Assembly: GCA_016125255.1 (NCBI GenBank)
Contig: WGMD01000001.1
Span: 179,541 to 243,540 of the forward strand
Origin: Planctomycetota bacterium
GTDB lineage: Bacteria > Planctomycetota > Phycisphaerae > Phycisphaerales > Zrk34
Reading direction: 5' to 3'
DNA: 64,000 nucleotides
Shown in pieces: positions 18,128 through 27,982 of this stretch. The notes under the pieces are model-generated. The model worked only from the letters and a program-made list of their open reading frames with translations. It was not told the origin of the DNA and ran no database searches. The position numbers and the translations under genes were made by a program. Positions within the stretch are counted from its first letter, which is position 1. Each line of letters starts with the position of its first letter.

Positions 18128-19552
18128 TCATGCCACTTCGAATTCGTCCGCATCGCGCTGAAGACTTAGTTGGGCGCGGAGGCGATTGAGCAGATGCTTG
18201 TGCAACTGACTGACGCGCGACTCGCTGAACCCGAGCGTGCGGCCGATCTCCGCCATGTTCATCTGCTCGTAGTAGTAGAGCACCAGAATCAGCCGCTCGC
18301 TGCGCGACATGCCGCGCGTGAGCATCTGACGCAGACTCAACCGCTTGAGATTGTTGAGCGGGTCCGCCTGCGACGGGTCCGCCAGAAAGTCCATTTCGCG
18401 CAGCTCCCGGCCGTCGGACTGATCGCTGGTGAGCAGACGCTCCAGACTCGTGACGTTGACGCGGCGGGCGTCGTGGCGAATCTTGCGGAATTCGTTGTCG
18501 TCCACGCCCAATTCCGCCGCGATCTGTGCGTCCGTCGGCGGTTCGCCCAGCCGGGCGTGCAGACTGGTCGCCGCCTGCTGGTAGCGGGCGGTGCGCTGGC
18601 GCACGAGGCGCGGGGCCCAGTCCATCGCGCGCAGCTCGTCCATGATCGCCCCGCGCACGCGCGTCGCGCAGTACGTCTCGAACTTCACGCCGCGCTGCGG
18701 ATCAAACGCGTCGATGGCATCGACGAGCCCGAAGCAGCCGGCCGTGATGAGGTCGTCCGACTCGATCCGCCGCGGCAGCCGCGAAGCGACCCGCTGAGCG
18801 TGCTTGCGGACGACCGGCAGATAATGCTCCAGCAGCGCGTTGCGCGACGCATCGCCGGGCGTTCGGCGGTAGGTTCGCCATAATTCCGAGGCGCGGTCGA
18901 CCGTGGGCTCCAGCGGCGGTGCGTCGCCCGCCGGCTTTTCCGCCGCATCGCCCAGACGCCGCTGCACTTCGCCGGTGAACTGCGGCTTGTTGGACGGGCG
19001 ATGGCGCTGCAGGCCGTCCTGCATGGCGGGGTGAAGCTTGGTGTGCAGCGACCGCCGCGCATCGTGGAGCCGCTTCTTGACCGCCGCGGCGCTGATGTTC
19101 AAAAACGACGCGATCTCCGTCGTCGTATACGCATCAAGATAATAGAGCGTCGTCACCACGCGCTGCGGCTCGGTGAGCTGCGACAGCGCCGCGTGCAACT
19201 GCTGATGCAATTCATCGCTCGCCAGCGCCGCCGCCGGACCGGGCTGGCGCGACGGCTGATCGATACCGAGCGGCTGCCAACTCGCCCGCCCGCGCTGCTG
19301 CATCAATCGCGCCGCCTGTCGGAACACGATGACGCGGAACCATCCGGCGAACGCCTCCGGGTGCTCGAGCTTGTCCAGACACCGGTGCGCCTCGATGAAC
19401 GCCTCCTGCGTCACGTCGTGCGCCAGATGGACATCCCCCACGCGCGCCACCGCCGCCGCGTAGGCCATGTCCGCGAAGCGCTCGACCAGTTTCCCGTACG
19501 CGTCCCGCGCTCCGTCCCGCGCAGCGACCACCAGTGATCCGACGTCTTCCAT
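18128..19552 (-). CDS. Double sigma factor: ECF-type fused to FliA/WhiG-type
   Basis: One unbroken 474-residue frame. Residues 15-86 are an ECF sigma region 2 (HLAHDVTQEAFIEAH, FAGWFRVIVFRQA) and 117-174 an ECF region 4 with a helix-turn-helix (TTEIASFLNISAAAVKKRLH). After a linker (about 175-235), residues 238-309 are a second region 2 of group 3 type (DDLITAGCFGLVDAIDAFDP, FETYCATRVRGAIMDELR, DWAPR). Residues 315-366 are region 3 and 407-462 a second region 4 (NMAEIGRTLGFSESRVSQLHKH). Start: ATG at 19552 with GGAG five bases upstream. Each half looks intact. Targets and any anti-sigma factor are unknown; none is adjacent. Confidence 0.9.
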   Translation of the reverse strand: MEDVGSLVVAARDGARDAYGKLVERFADMAYAAAVARVGDVHLAHDVTQEAFIEAHRCLDKLEHPEAFAGWFRVIVFRQAARLMQQRGRASWQPLGIDQPSRQPGPAAALASDELHQQLHAALSQLTEPQRVVTTLYYLDAYTTTEIASFLNISAAAVKKRLHDARRSLHTKLHPAMQDGLQRHRPSNKPQFTGEVQRRLGDAAEKPAGDAPPLEPTVDRASELWRTYRRTPGDASRNALLEHYLPVVRKHAQRVASRLPRRIESDDLITAGCFGLVDAIDAFDPQRGVKFETYCATRVRGAIMDELRAMDWAPRLVRQRTARYQQAATSLHARLGEPPTDAQIAAELGVDDNEFRKIRHDARRVNVTSLERLLTSDQSDGRELREMDFLADPSQADPLNNLKRLSLRQMLTRGMSRSERLILVLYYYEQMNMAEIGRTLGFSESRVSQLHKHLLNRLRAQLSLQRDADEFEVA

Positions 19553-19708
19553 GACAGCTCCGATCCGGCGTTGCAATTGAACGAACCCACCAGTGCAACA
19601 GTGCGCGCCGATCAATCGAAGGATACCCCCGGAAACGACACAATCCACCGGGTTTTTTCACCGTTGAACCCCGCGTAAAATCATGGTGATTATCGGCACT
19701 TGTCGAAT

Positions 19709-19741
19709 CGAACGGCGCTCAGAGAGGATGCGCGCCGTTCG
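19709..19741 (-). terminator. Stem-loop after pstB
   Basis: A perfect 10-bp inverted repeat (CGAACGGCGC, 19709-19718, with 19732-19741) begins 3 bases after the pstB stop. There is no run of T after it, so it may protect or process the 3' end of the pst mRNA rather than terminate it. Confidence 0.45.
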
Positions 19742-19743
19742 TG

Positions 19744-20649
19744 TCAGCCGAAGCGGCCGGTGATGTAGTCTTCGGTTTCCTTGAGGTGCGGCCGCTCGAA
19801 CAGATCGACCGTCGGGCCGAACTCGATGAGTCGGCCCATGTACATGAAGGCGCAGTAGTCGCTGACGCGCGCGGCCTGCTGCATGTTGTGCGTCACGATC
19901 AGCACGGTGTACTCGCCGCGCAGCTCGGCGATCAGGTCCTCGATCTTGCCGGTGGCGATGGGGTCCAGGGCGCTGCACGGCTCGTCCATGAGCAGCACCT
20001 CCGGCTCGGCGGCGATCGCCCGGGCGATGCAAAGCCGCTGCTGCTGCCCGCCGGACATCGCCAGCGCGCTTTCGTGAAGCCGATCCTTCACTTCGTTCCA
20101 CAAGGCGGCGCTTTTGAGCGAGCGTTCGCACACTTCCGCGAGCACCTTCTTGTTGCGCTCGCCGTCGATCCGCAGCGGATAGACGACGTTTTCGAACGTG
20201 GTCATCGGGAACGGATTGGGCTTCTGAAACACCATGCCCATGCGCTTGCGGAGTTGAATCACATCGACGCTCCGCGCGTAGATGGATTCGTCGGCAAGGA
20301 GCATGTCGCCGTCGATGCGCAGATTGTCGATCAGGTCGTTGATGCGGTTGACGGAACGGAGCAGCGTGCTCTTGCCGCAGCCGGACGGGCCGATCAGCGC
20401 CGTGACCTTGCCGTGGGGGATGACCATGTTGATGTCGAACAGCGCCTGCTTGGGTCCGTACCAGAGATTGAAATGGCGCACATCGACGGCGGCTTTCTCA
20501 TCGCGGACGGCCTCGTGCGTTTCGGTCTTGCGGGCCAGGAGCGGATCGATCGGGGCCGGTCGCGCCGCGGGCTTGGCGGATCCGGGAGATCCGGGGGATC
20601 CCGGGGGTCCGGCGGGGTTGGTCGAGTTGGCGGACGAAGGCGTGGGCAT
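19744..20649 (-). CDS. pstB: Phosphate ABC transporter ATP-binding protein
   Basis: Cytoplasmic ATPase of the high-affinity phosphate importer. Walker [10 protein letters not shown] is at 87-95, the signature is [11 protein letters not shown], Walker B is VLLMDEP followed by CSALDP, and the switch histidine is in VTHNMQQ. I chose the ATG at 20649 (301 residues; AGAGGA 9 bases upstream); an in-frame ATG at 20682 would overlap pstA by 20 bases. The first 45 residues are a Gly/Pro/Ser-rich extension ([11 protein letters not shown], encoded by short tandem repeats) absent from typical PstB. It is last in a pstS-C-A-B order; no phoU follows. Confidence 0.95.
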   Translation of the reverse strand: MPTPSSANSTNPAGPPGSPGSPGSAKPAARPAPIDPLLARKTETHEAVRDEKAAVDVRHFNLWYGPKQALFDINMVIPHGKVTALIGPSGCGKSTLLRSVNRINDLIDNLRIDGDMLLADESIYARSVDVIQLRKRMGMVFQKPNPFPMTTFENVVYPLRIDGERNKKVLAEVCERSLKSAALWNEVKDRLHESALAMSGGQQQRLCIARAIAAEPEVLLMDEPCSALDPIATGKIEDLIAELRGEYTVLIVTHNMQQAARVSDYCAFMYMGRLIEFGPTVDLFERPHLKETEDYITGRFG

Positions 20650-20662
20650 GCGGATCGATCCT

Positions 20663-22606
20663 CTAGAAACGGCTGACGACAAATTTACGCCGAAGTCGGG
20701 CGCGAAGCCACACGGCCGCCAGATTCAGCGCCGCGATAATGGCGATGAGCAGGAGCGTCGTGGTGAACACCATCGGTTTGGCCGCCTCGGAGTTCTGGCT
20801 TTGGAAGCCCACATCGTAAATGTGGAATCCCAGATGCATGAAGCTGCGCTGGGCGTGAATGAAGGGGAAAGTTCCGTCGATGGGCAGTTCGGGCGCGAGT
20901 TTGACGGCCCCGACGAGCATCAGCGGCGCGACCTCGCCGGCCCCGCGCGCCATCGCCAGAATCGCGCCCGTCATCACGCCCGGCACGGCGCGCGGCAGGA
21001 CGATGCGCCGAATCGTCTGCCACTTGCTCGCCCCGCAGGCGTAGGACCCCTGCCGCATCGAACCGGGCACGGCGGCGAGCGCCTCTTCGGTGGCGACGAT
21101 CACGACCGGCAGCGTCATCAGCGCCAAGGTCAGCGAGGCCCACAGAATGCCGCCGGCGCCGAAGGTCGGGTTGGGCAAGGCGGCGCGGAAGAACCATTGG
21201 TCGATGGTCCCGCCGACGCTGTAGCAGAAGAACCCGAGGCCGAACACGCCGAACACGATGCTCGGCACGCCGGCGAGATTGTTGACGGCGATGCGCACGG
21301 TCGATACGACCCATCCCGCCTTCGCATACTCGCGCAGGTACAAGGCCGCGAGCACGCCCAGCGGCAGGACGACGAGCGTCATGATCAGCGTCATCACCAC
21401 GGTGCCGAAGATCGCCGGGAACACGCCGCCTTCGCTGTTGGCCTCGCGCGGCTCGTCGGTCAGGAACTCCCACCAGCGCGCGGCATTGACCTGAAATTTG
21501 CCCATCCATGAAAGCTGATTCGCCGGATACGCGCGGACGATGTCGGCGAGCGGTTCGAGCGTGGACACCGCCGGCTTGTCGCCTTCGCCCGCCGTCTTCA
21601 TCAAAAGCATGAACCGATCGTTCTCGTCGTTGATCGCCTTGATCTTCCGGCTGATCTGCGCGAACCGTGCTTCGGCCCATGCGCGTGTTTTCTCGTAATT
21701 TTCGCCGGCTTTTTCGAGTCGCGCCGCGGCCTGGCGATACGCATCGCCGCCGGGCCCCGAGGCCGCGCGGACATCGTGCAGTTCCAGCTCCGCTTCATGT
21801 TTGGCGAGCCGGGCTTCTTCCTGTGCGTGATTGACCTGGCCGATGTCGTCCTTTTCCATGGCCCGGCGGGTGCGCCATCGGGCGCGGACCGCTTCGTGGT
21901 TCCGCTCGAACGCCGCCCATGCCGCCGCGGGCTCCTCGCACGCCTCGACAAACCCGACCGCCGTCATCGGCGGCGCGAATTGCGACGGTTCGATCAGCGC
22001 CGACTGCGTGCGGCCGTCCACGAATTGTTCGACGAGCAATCGCCCGCGCCCGCCGTACTCCGGTTTGAACGCGGCGAGCAGCTCGGCGGCGCGCGCGGCG
22101 ACCTGCTCGGCGGGCGTGTCCTTAAGTGACATTTGCATGTGCACGAACGCCTGCGGGAATCCGTAGTAGCGCCCCCACTCGAGCCGCTCGGCGATGATCG
22201 CCCACTCCGGCTCCTCCCGCTCGGTCACGTCCGCGTCGTCGACCCATTGAAAATGGCTTTGCGTGATGCGGAAGTTGCCCGTTCGGACAAGGCGGCGATG
22301 CGCGGGCGCTGACGAGCCGTCGGGCGTGAACGTCTCGCGGCGGGTGATCTCGCCCATGTAGACTTTGCCGCCGGCGGTGGTGAGTTTGACGACGGGCATG
22401 GGCCAGAAGGTGGAGGCCCCGAAATAGACGACCAGGCCGAGCAGGCCGACCACCATGAGCACGCAGACGATCAGCGCTCCGCCGGTGAGCCAGATCATCG
22501 GTTCTCCGGCGGCGAAGAAGCTCGATCGATGCCGGCGCGAGCGGGCGCGCGGCGAGCGCGTCGGCGGCGAAGGCGGCGGGGGGGAGGATGTATCCAGCAC
22601 GGTCAT
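20663..22606 (-). CDS. pstA: Phosphate ABC transporter permease PstA, long form
   Basis: A 647-residue membrane subunit of the phosphate importer, about twice the usual length. A first helix (about 37-62) is followed by roughly 310 extracytoplasmic residues with an acidic coiled-coil part (about 250-320). The conserved permease core comes after it: [31 protein letters not shown] and the ABC-contact loop [23 protein letters not shown]. The start overlaps the pstC stop by 4 bases. Long PstA forms are known in some gammaproteobacteria such as Pseudomonas; I cannot say whether the insert here is related. The N-terminal tail is Pro/Arg rich. Confidence 0.92.
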   Translation of the reverse strand: MTVLDTSSPPPPSPPTRSPRARSRRHRSSFFAAGEPMIWLTGGALIVCVLMVVGLLGLVVYFGASTFWPMPVVKLTTAGGKVYMGEITRRETFTPDGSSAPAHRRLVRTGNFRITQSHFQWVDDADVTEREEPEWAIIAERLEWGRYYGFPQAFVHMQMSLKDTPAEQVAARAAELLAAFKPEYGGRGRLLVEQFVDGRTQSALIEPSQFAPPMTAVGFVEACEEPAAAWAAFERNHEAVRARWRTRRAMEKDDIGQVNHAQEEARLAKHEAELELHDVRAASGPGGDAYRQAAARLEKAGENYEKTRAWAEARFAQISRKIKAINDENDRFMLLMKTAGEGDKPAVSTLEPLADIVRAYPANQLSWMGKFQVNAARWWEFLTDEPREANSEGGVFPAIFGTVVMTLIMTLVVLPLGVLAALYLREYAKAGWVVSTVRIAVNNLAGVPSIVFGVFGLGFFCYSVGGTIDQWFFRAALPNPTFGAGGILWASLTLALMTLPVVIVATEEALAAVPGSMRQGSYACGASKWQTIRRIVLPRAVPGVMTGAILAMARGAGEVAPLMLVGAVKLAPELPIDGTFPFIHAQRSFMHLGFHIYDVGFQSQNSEAAKPMVFTTTLLLIAIIAALNLAAVWLRARLRRKFVVSRF

Positions 22607-25296
22607 AGCTGATACGCCCTCTTGCGGAACCGCTGACGGACGGTTTCGGCGACGGTGTTGACGAGGAAGGTCATGGCGAAGAGCACAAGCGCGGCGAGGA
22701 AGAGCGTGCGATAGTGCGTGCCGTCCTTGGGCGCTTCGGGGAGTTCGACGGCGATGTTGGCGGTGAGCGTGCGGAAGCCGGCGAAGATGTTCATGTCGAG
22801 AATCGCGGTGTTTCCGGCGGCCATGAGCACGATCATGGTCTCGCCGACCGCGCGGCCGAGACCGATCATCAATGCGGAGAACAGCCCGCTCATCGCCGTC
22901 GGCACGATGACGCGCATGGCGGTCTGCCAGGGCGTCGCGCCGGCGCCGAGCGAGGCGGAGCGGAGATGGTCCGGCACGGCGCTGAGCGCATCGTCGGCGA
23001 TGGTGTAGATGAGCGGAATGATGGCGAAGCCCATGACGAAGCCGACGATCAGGGCGTTGCGCTGAACGTACGTGTCGATGGGCGAAAGGTTGATGCCCCA
23101 GATCATCAGCGGCCCGCGCGGGTCCAGGCCCATGCCGTCAAGCCCCGCCGCCAGCGCCCACGTCATCGCCCCGGCGGCGGCGACGGAGCCGAGGAACTTG
23201 AGCATGTCCAGACTCGCCAGCGTGCGGCGTGACCAGTGCGATCGCCGCAGGGCCGCGCTGAGCGTGCGATTGACGACCAGCGCGACAACCACAGCGCACA
23301 CCGGCAAGAGCAGAATCGCCCAACCGCCGACCGCGGAGGCGTAGCGCGCCTGAGCCGGGTCCGTCACTTCCGGCCCCCACGCGGACCACGCCTTCAAATC
23401 CCCGCCGAAAAGCACGCGCTCCACCGTCGGCCCGGCCTCGACCGCGAGCAGCGACCCGATCGCGACCGGTACGAGCATGAACAGCAAACGCCACGACGCC
23501 AGGCGCAGCGTCCAATGCTCCGGCAGCATCTGCCACACGTATGCACAGAAAAGGAACGACAGCGGCATGGCGACAAAGAGCGTCATCGCCGTCGGCACGA
23601 TGTGCTCGACGAACGGCGCGAACACCAGCGCCGCCAGAAATCCGAGCACGACGCTCGGCAACGAAGCCATCAGCTCGATCGACGGCTTGATGATCGCCTT
23701 GGCGCGCGGGTGCAGGAACTCGCTGGTGAACACCGCGGCGAGCAGCGCGATGGGCGCGCCGAACAGCATGGCGTAGAACGTCGCCTTGATCGTGCCGAAG
23801 ACGAGCGGGATCAGTCCGAGCTTGGGTTCAAAATCGCTCGTGCCGGAGGACGATTGCCATGCATGCACGGGCGCGGGGTAGCCCTCGTACCAGACGCGCG
23901 TGAACAGGGCGCCGAAGGTCGCCTCGGCGTAGCGCGGATCGAATGCGGCGCGGTACACGCCGTTCGGCGTCGCCGCCAAAAGCTCGTTCTCTCGCTCGTT
24001 CATCGTCAGCGACGTCACCGCTTCACTGACCGGCAACTGAGCGGCGGCGAGGGTCGAGGCGGTGGTGATGTTGAACATGCGGATCGACCCGTCGGCGAAA
24101 CCGGCGAGGGCGAGTCGGCGGCGCGGCGAAGGGGCGAAGCTCGTCATGGCCGGGCCGCTGAGGCGCAGGTGTTTGGTGATGGCGAACATGGACAGCGAGC
24201 GGGGATCGCGCTCCGCGCCGATGAGGCCGGTCGCTTTGGCGTCGTCATCAGCGTCGGCGAGACGGATGGGGAAACCGGCGGCGACGGCGCCGGTGGAATC
24301 GCCCCACAGCAGCGTCGTGGACCCGAGGATGTAGCCGATCGACGTCAGCGCGGCGTCGCCGTCGAACAGCCGGCCGGTCTCGGCGACGTACGGCGAAGCG
24401 GGGTCGGCGAGATTGATGCGGGCGAGCGTGCCATCGCGGTAGGCGACGCTCATCTCGCTGCCCGAGCCGGCGACACCGAGGAACATCGCCGCATCATGTT
24501 TGCCCGGCGGCAGCGGAATCGCGAGCGGCTTGGCGAATTTGAGCGTCTTCTCGCCGGTGAGCATGTTCTGCGATTGCCGCCCGCGCACGGCGTGAAGCGA
24601 CAACGTCTCGCCTTCGCCGCTCAGCGCGCCGATGAGCAGGCCGGTCGGCGTGTCCGCCAGCGCGATGTGATGCACCGGCGCATCGGCGATCTTCGCCGTC
24701 GTCAGGGCGTGATACGAGACGCTCTGCACGCGGAACTGGCCCTCCCCCGCCCGCTGCAACACACCCTGGTCATAATCGACGATCGCATCCGGCGTCTGCC
24801 GGAGCGTCTGGCGCACCGCGGGATCGAGCTTGTCCTCCTCGATGAACTTGCTCACGAACTTGATCTCGACAAGCTGGGCGGACCCGTCGGCGAACCCGAG
24901 GGCGACGCGCGGCGAGCCGATGAGACGCGTCGCGGCGGTGATGGTCTTGCCGTCGGCGACCTGCTGCTTGAAGCGCTCGGCTCCGTCGTCAAGGCGAACG
25001 ACGCGCAGCTCCCCGCCCGTGCTCAAGCTCCACGCCAGCGTGTGATAATCGTCCATGCCCGACAGGATCAGCCCCGCGGGCTGGTCGTGCGGCAGGTCGC
25101 GGGGCTCGTCGATCGTGGAGAATTGAAAGAGCGGCGCGACGACGTAGAGCAGATAGAAGCAGACGCCCATGACGGCGATGATCGTGCCCGCCCCGCCGGC
25201 GCAGATGAGCAACCGCGCCAGTCCGTCGGCCAAAAGCACGCCCGGCCGGGTGGCGCGGCGGCGACGGCGAGCGGCGGCGGGCGTGGGTTCACTCAT
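22603..25296 (-). CDS. pstC: Phosphate ABC transporter permease PstC, long form
   Basis: An 897-residue permease, against about 300 for ordinary PstC. One helix (about 28-55) leads into about 430 extracytoplasmic residues containing repeated beta-rich units (LGFADGSAQLV, VAYRDGTLARI, LAGFADGSIRMFN), which look like blades of a WD40-type propeller. The core permease begins near residue 500 (GTIKATFYAMLFGAPIALLAA) and has the loop DDALSAVPDHLRSASLGAGATPWQ. A second extracytoplasmic stretch lies around 630-680. The gene is coupled to pstA (4-base overlap) and lies 53 bases after pstS. Confidence 0.92.
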   Translation of the reverse strand: MSEPTPAAARRRRRATRPGVLLADGLARLLICAGGAGTIIAVMGVCFYLLYVVAPLFQFSTIDEPRDLPHDQPAGLILSGMDDYHTLAWSLSTGGELRVVRLDDGAERFKQQVADGKTITAATRLIGSPRVALGFADGSAQLVEIKFVSKFIEEDKLDPAVRQTLRQTPDAIVDYDQGVLQRAGEGQFRVQSVSYHALTTAKIADAPVHHIALADTPTGLLIGALSGEGETLSLHAVRGRQSQNMLTGEKTLKFAKPLAIPLPPGKHDAAMFLGVAGSGSEMSVAYRDGTLARINLADPASPYVAETGRLFDGDAALTSIGYILGSTTLLWGDSTGAVAAGFPIRLADADDDAKATGLIGAERDPRSLSMFAITKHLRLSGPAMTSFAPSPRRRLALAGFADGSIRMFNITTASTLAAAQLPVSEAVTSLTMNERENELLAATPNGVYRAAFDPRYAEATFGALFTRVWYEGYPAPVHAWQSSSGTSDFEPKLGLIPLVFGTIKATFYAMLFGAPIALLAAVFTSEFLHPRAKAIIKPSIELMASLPSVVLGFLAALVFAPFVEHIVPTAMTLFVAMPLSFLFCAYVWQMLPEHWTLRLASWRLLFMLVPVAIGSLLAVEAGPTVERVLFGGDLKAWSAWGPEVTDPAQARYASAVGGWAILLLPVCAVVVALVVNRTLSAALRRSHWSRRTLASLDMLKFLGSVAAAGAMTWALAAGLDGMGLDPRGPLMIWGINLSPIDTYVQRNALIVGFVMGFAIIPLIYTIADDALSAVPDHLRSASLGAGATPWQTAMRVIVPTAMSGLFSALMIGLGRAVGETMIVLMAAGNTAILDMNIFAGFRTLTANIAVELPEAPKDGTHYRTLFLAALVLFAMTFLVNTVAETVRQRFRKRAYQL

Positions 25297-25349
25297 GGCA
25301 AGACTCTAACGCATCCGGTGCGTGAACCCAATGCGCCTCTCCGCCCCGT

Positions 25350-26351
25350 TCAGTAATCGGTTTTGATGTTCACGCCGACTTTCGTCAGGTCCTGTCCCGC
25401 CAGTTCATAGCTGACGGGCAGGTAGCCGTCCTTGATGACGACCTGCTGACCTTCCTGCGAGAAGACAAGCTTGAGGAACTCGCGGCGGAGCGGGTCCGGC
25501 GCCTGAGCGGGCGCGACGTTCACATACAGATACAGGAACCGCGCCAACGGATAATCCGACACGTTCGCCGGATCCGCCGGCACCGCGTCGCTCGATGCGT
25601 CCAGCGCCAGCGGAACGACGGCCACGTCGGCGGTCCGGTACCCGATGCCGCTGTAGCCGATGCCGAACTTGTCGGACGCGACGGCCTGCACGACCGACGA
25701 TGAGCCGGGCTGCTCCTTGACCGAGTCCTTGTAGTCGCCCTTGAACAGCGCATGCTCCTTGAAGAACCCGTAGGTTCCCGAGGCGCTGTTGCGGCCGTAA
25801 AGACTGATGGGCTTGCTCGCCCATTCGCCGGTGAGTCCGACGTCGCCCCACGTGACGAGGTCTTTTTCCATGCCGCCCTTGCGCGTCTTGGAGAAGATGG
25901 CGTCGATCTGCTGAAGGGTCAGACCCTTTTGCGCGATCGGGTTGTCCTTGTTGACGTAGACGGCGAGCATGTCGATGGCGGTGCGGACCATGGTGGGCTT
26001 GTATCCGAAGCGCTGCTCGAAGGCGTCGATCTCGCTGTCCTTCATCGCCCGGCTCATCGGGCCGAAGTTCGACGCCCCCGCGATCAGCGCCGGCGGCGCG
26101 GTCGAACTGCCCTTGCCTTCGATCTCGACGGAGACGTTGGGGTAGACCTGCTTGAACTTCTCAGCCCAGAGGGTCATGAGATTGTTCATCGTGTCGGAGC
26201 CGACGCTCTTGATCTGCCCCGCCACGCCGGACGTCGGCTTGTAGTGCGGCAGATTCTCGTCGACGGCGACCTGGGCCCGCGCCATGGCGGGCATCGCCGC
26301 CAGCACCGCCGCGAACATAGCCCGTTGCATCCATTTTCCGATTCGTGTCAT
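25350..26351 (-). CDS. pstS: Phosphate-binding protein PstS
   Basis: Extracytoplasmic solute-binding protein delivering phosphate to PstCA. It has 333 residues from the ATG at 26351 (GGGAG 8 bases upstream); the longer frame to 26537 is proline-rich and lacks a signal, and was not used. The signal peptide ends at MARA near residue 25. Ligand-loop motifs of the family are present: KSVGSDTMNNL, EIEGKGSSTAPPAL and GRNSASGTYGFF. The region upstream (26352-26552) holds a perfect short palindrome AATTGTGAGCAATT (26387-26400) but no clear Pho-type direct repeat. Confidence 0.94.
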   Translation of the reverse strand: MTRIGKWMQRAMFAAVLAAMPAMARAQVAVDENLPHYKPTSGVAGQIKSVGSDTMNNLMTLWAEKFKQVYPNVSVEIEGKGSSTAPPALIAGASNFGPMSRAMKDSEIDAFEQRFGYKPTMVRTAIDMLAVYVNKDNPIAQKGLTLQQIDAIFSKTRKGGMEKDLVTWGDVGLTGEWASKPISLYGRNSASGTYGFFKEHALFKGDYKDSVKEQPGSSSVVQAVASDKFGIGYSGIGYRTADVAVVPLALDASSDAVPADPANVSDYPLARFLYLYVNVAPAQAPDPLRREFLKLVFSQEGQQVVIKDGYLPVSYELAGQDLTKVGVNIKTDY

Positions 26352-26552
26352 GTGCGAAGCTCCCATGGGACGCGCTTTGTCCTTTGAATTGTGAGCAATT
26401 TTACGAACATTCAGGCGTGCCCGCCAATGGGGCGGACGGGGCGGCGCAACGGGAACCGGCGGGGGTGGTGGCGTGAAGGCGGGGATGGATTTAGACTGAT
26501 GGGTCGTGCTTGAGGTCTTTTCACCCGCCAATTCCATAACCAGGAGCTGATC

Positions 26553-27860
26553 ATGTCAGATGCATCTTCCCGCCGGACATTCATCAAGCAATCGGGCGTG
26601 CTCGTCGCAGGCGCCGCGATCGCTTCCTCCATCAGCCGCGCGTCCTACGCCGCCGGCAACGACACGATCAAGTTCGCCCTGGTGGGCTGCGGCGGACGCG
26701 GCAGCGGCGCCGCCGATCAGATCATGAACTCCAAGGGCAACGTCAAGCTCATGGCCGTCGCCGACGCCTTCGAGAACAAGGCCCAGGACGCCATCAAGAA
26801 TCTCTCGCGCAAGCACAAGGACAAGATCGACGTGCCGAACGATCGCGTGTTCGTCGGCCTCGACGCCTACAAGAAGGCGATCGATGCGGGCGTGGACCTG
26901 GTCGTGATCGCCACGCCCCCCGGCTTCAAGACCCCGCAGTTCGAGTACGCGGTCAAGCAGGGCAAGCACATCTTCTGCGAAAAGCCCATCGCCACCGACG
27001 CCCCGGGCGTGCGGCGGTTCATGGCGGCCGTCGAAGAATCCAAAAAGAAAAACCTCATGGTCGGCATCGGCCTTCAGCGCCACCATGAACCGCGCTACAT
27101 CGAAACCGTCAAGCGCCTTCACGACGGCGCGATCGGCGATATCATCGCCCTGCGCGTCTACTGGGACGGCAACGGCATCTGGTACCGCAACAAGATGCCC
27201 GGACAGTCCGAGATGGCCTTCCAGTGCAACAACTGGTACCACTTCAACTGGGCCTGCGGCGACCAGATCTGCGAACAGCACATCCACAACCTCGACGTCG
27301 GCTGCTGGGTCAAGGGCGCTTACCCCGTCGAGTGCAACGGCATGGGCGGCGGCGAACAACGCATGGGCGGCGACCGCACCAAGAGCCAGATCTTCGACCA
27401 CACCTTCTGCGAATACACCTTCCCCGACGGCACCAAGATGTTCAGCCAGGGACGCCACCTTCAGGGCGGATGGCAGAATGTGAGCGAATTCGCCCACGGC
27501 TCCAAGGGCACTTCCGACCCCAGCGGTTGGATCAAGGGCGAAAACAACTGGACCTTCAAGGGCGACAGCCCCGGCGGCCACCAGCAGGAACAGCTTGACC
27601 TGATCGACGCCCTGATGCGCGGCGAAATCTACAACGAAGGCGAATACGGAGCCAAGTCCACCTTCACCGCCATCCTCGGCCGCGAGGCCTGCTACTCCGG
27701 CAAGGTCCTCAAGTGGGACGAACTGCTCGCCAAGGGCACCGACCTGTGCCCGGGCATCGACACGTGGACCCTCGACTCCGCCCCACCCCCCACCGCCCGC
27801 CCCGACAAGGACGGCAAATACCCCTACCCCGTCCCCGGCCAGCACAATCCCTTCGCCTGA
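26553..27860 (+). CDS. Tat-exported Gfo/Idh/MocA-family oxidoreductase
   Basis: A 435-residue protein. SRRTFIKQSG followed by a hydrophobic stretch is a twin-arginine signal, usual for planctomycete members of this family. The Rossmann fold starts at FALVGCGGRGSGAA (about 46-60), and the EKPIATD motif (about 144-150) marks the active-site lysine region. The C-terminal alpha/beta domain contains the substrate face (NWYHFNWACGDQICEQHIHNLD). Likely NAD(P)-dependent sugar or polyol oxidoreduction with the cofactor bound before export; the substrate cannot be read. AGGAG precedes the start by 7 bases. It stands alone with its own terminator. Confidence 0.92.
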   Translation: MSDASSRRTFIKQSGVLVAGAAIASSISRASYAAGNDTIKFALVGCGGRGSGAADQIMNSKGNVKLMAVADAFENKAQDAIKNLSRKHKDKIDVPNDRVFVGLDAYKKAIDAGVDLVVIATPPGFKTPQFEYAVKQGKHIFCEKPIATDAPGVRRFMAAVEESKKKNLMVGIGLQRHHEPRYIETVKRLHDGAIGDIIALRVYWDGNGIWYRNKMPGQSEMAFQCNNWYHFNWACGDQICEQHIHNLDVGCWVKGAYPVECNGMGGGEQRMGGDRTKSQIFDHTFCEYTFPDGTKMFSQGRHLQGGWQNVSEFAHGSKGTSDPSGWIKGENNWTFKGDSPGGHQQEQLDLIDALMRGEIYNEGEYGAKSTFTAILGREACYSGKVLKWDELLAKGTDLCPGIDTWTLDSAPPPTARPDKDGKYPYPVPGQHNPFA

Positions 27861-27886
27861 GCCGGACGCACAACCTGACGCACCCC

Positions 27887-27919
27887 GAAGCCCATGGCCT
27901 CACGCCATGGGCTTCTTGT
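27887..27919 (+). terminator. Intrinsic terminator of the oxidoreductase gene
   Basis: Perfect 12-bp stem (GAAGCCCATGGC, 27887-27898, with 27904-27915), 5-base loop, then TTGTT. Confidence 0.8.
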
Positions 27920-27982
27920 TGCATGCGGCGGGTGTTCATGACCGCCGCTTCATGCGTTGGCATGCTGAAAAACGCGCGGCAT

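Noticed and set aside
23236..25356. Open frame of 706 codons opposite pstC.
   Set aside because: Arg/Gln-rich shadow frame; pstC is certain.
26387..26400. AATTGTGAGCAATT, close to half of the lac operator.
   Set aside because: Short palindrome upstream of pstS with no LacI-type regulator in the window; chance is enough to explain it.
26556..27845. Long open frame (429 codons) on the minus strand opposite the oxidoreductase gene, rich in Val/Gly/Ala/Asp.
   Set aside because: It is the mirror of a strongly recognised gene and arises from GC-rich third codon positions; no start signal or domain.
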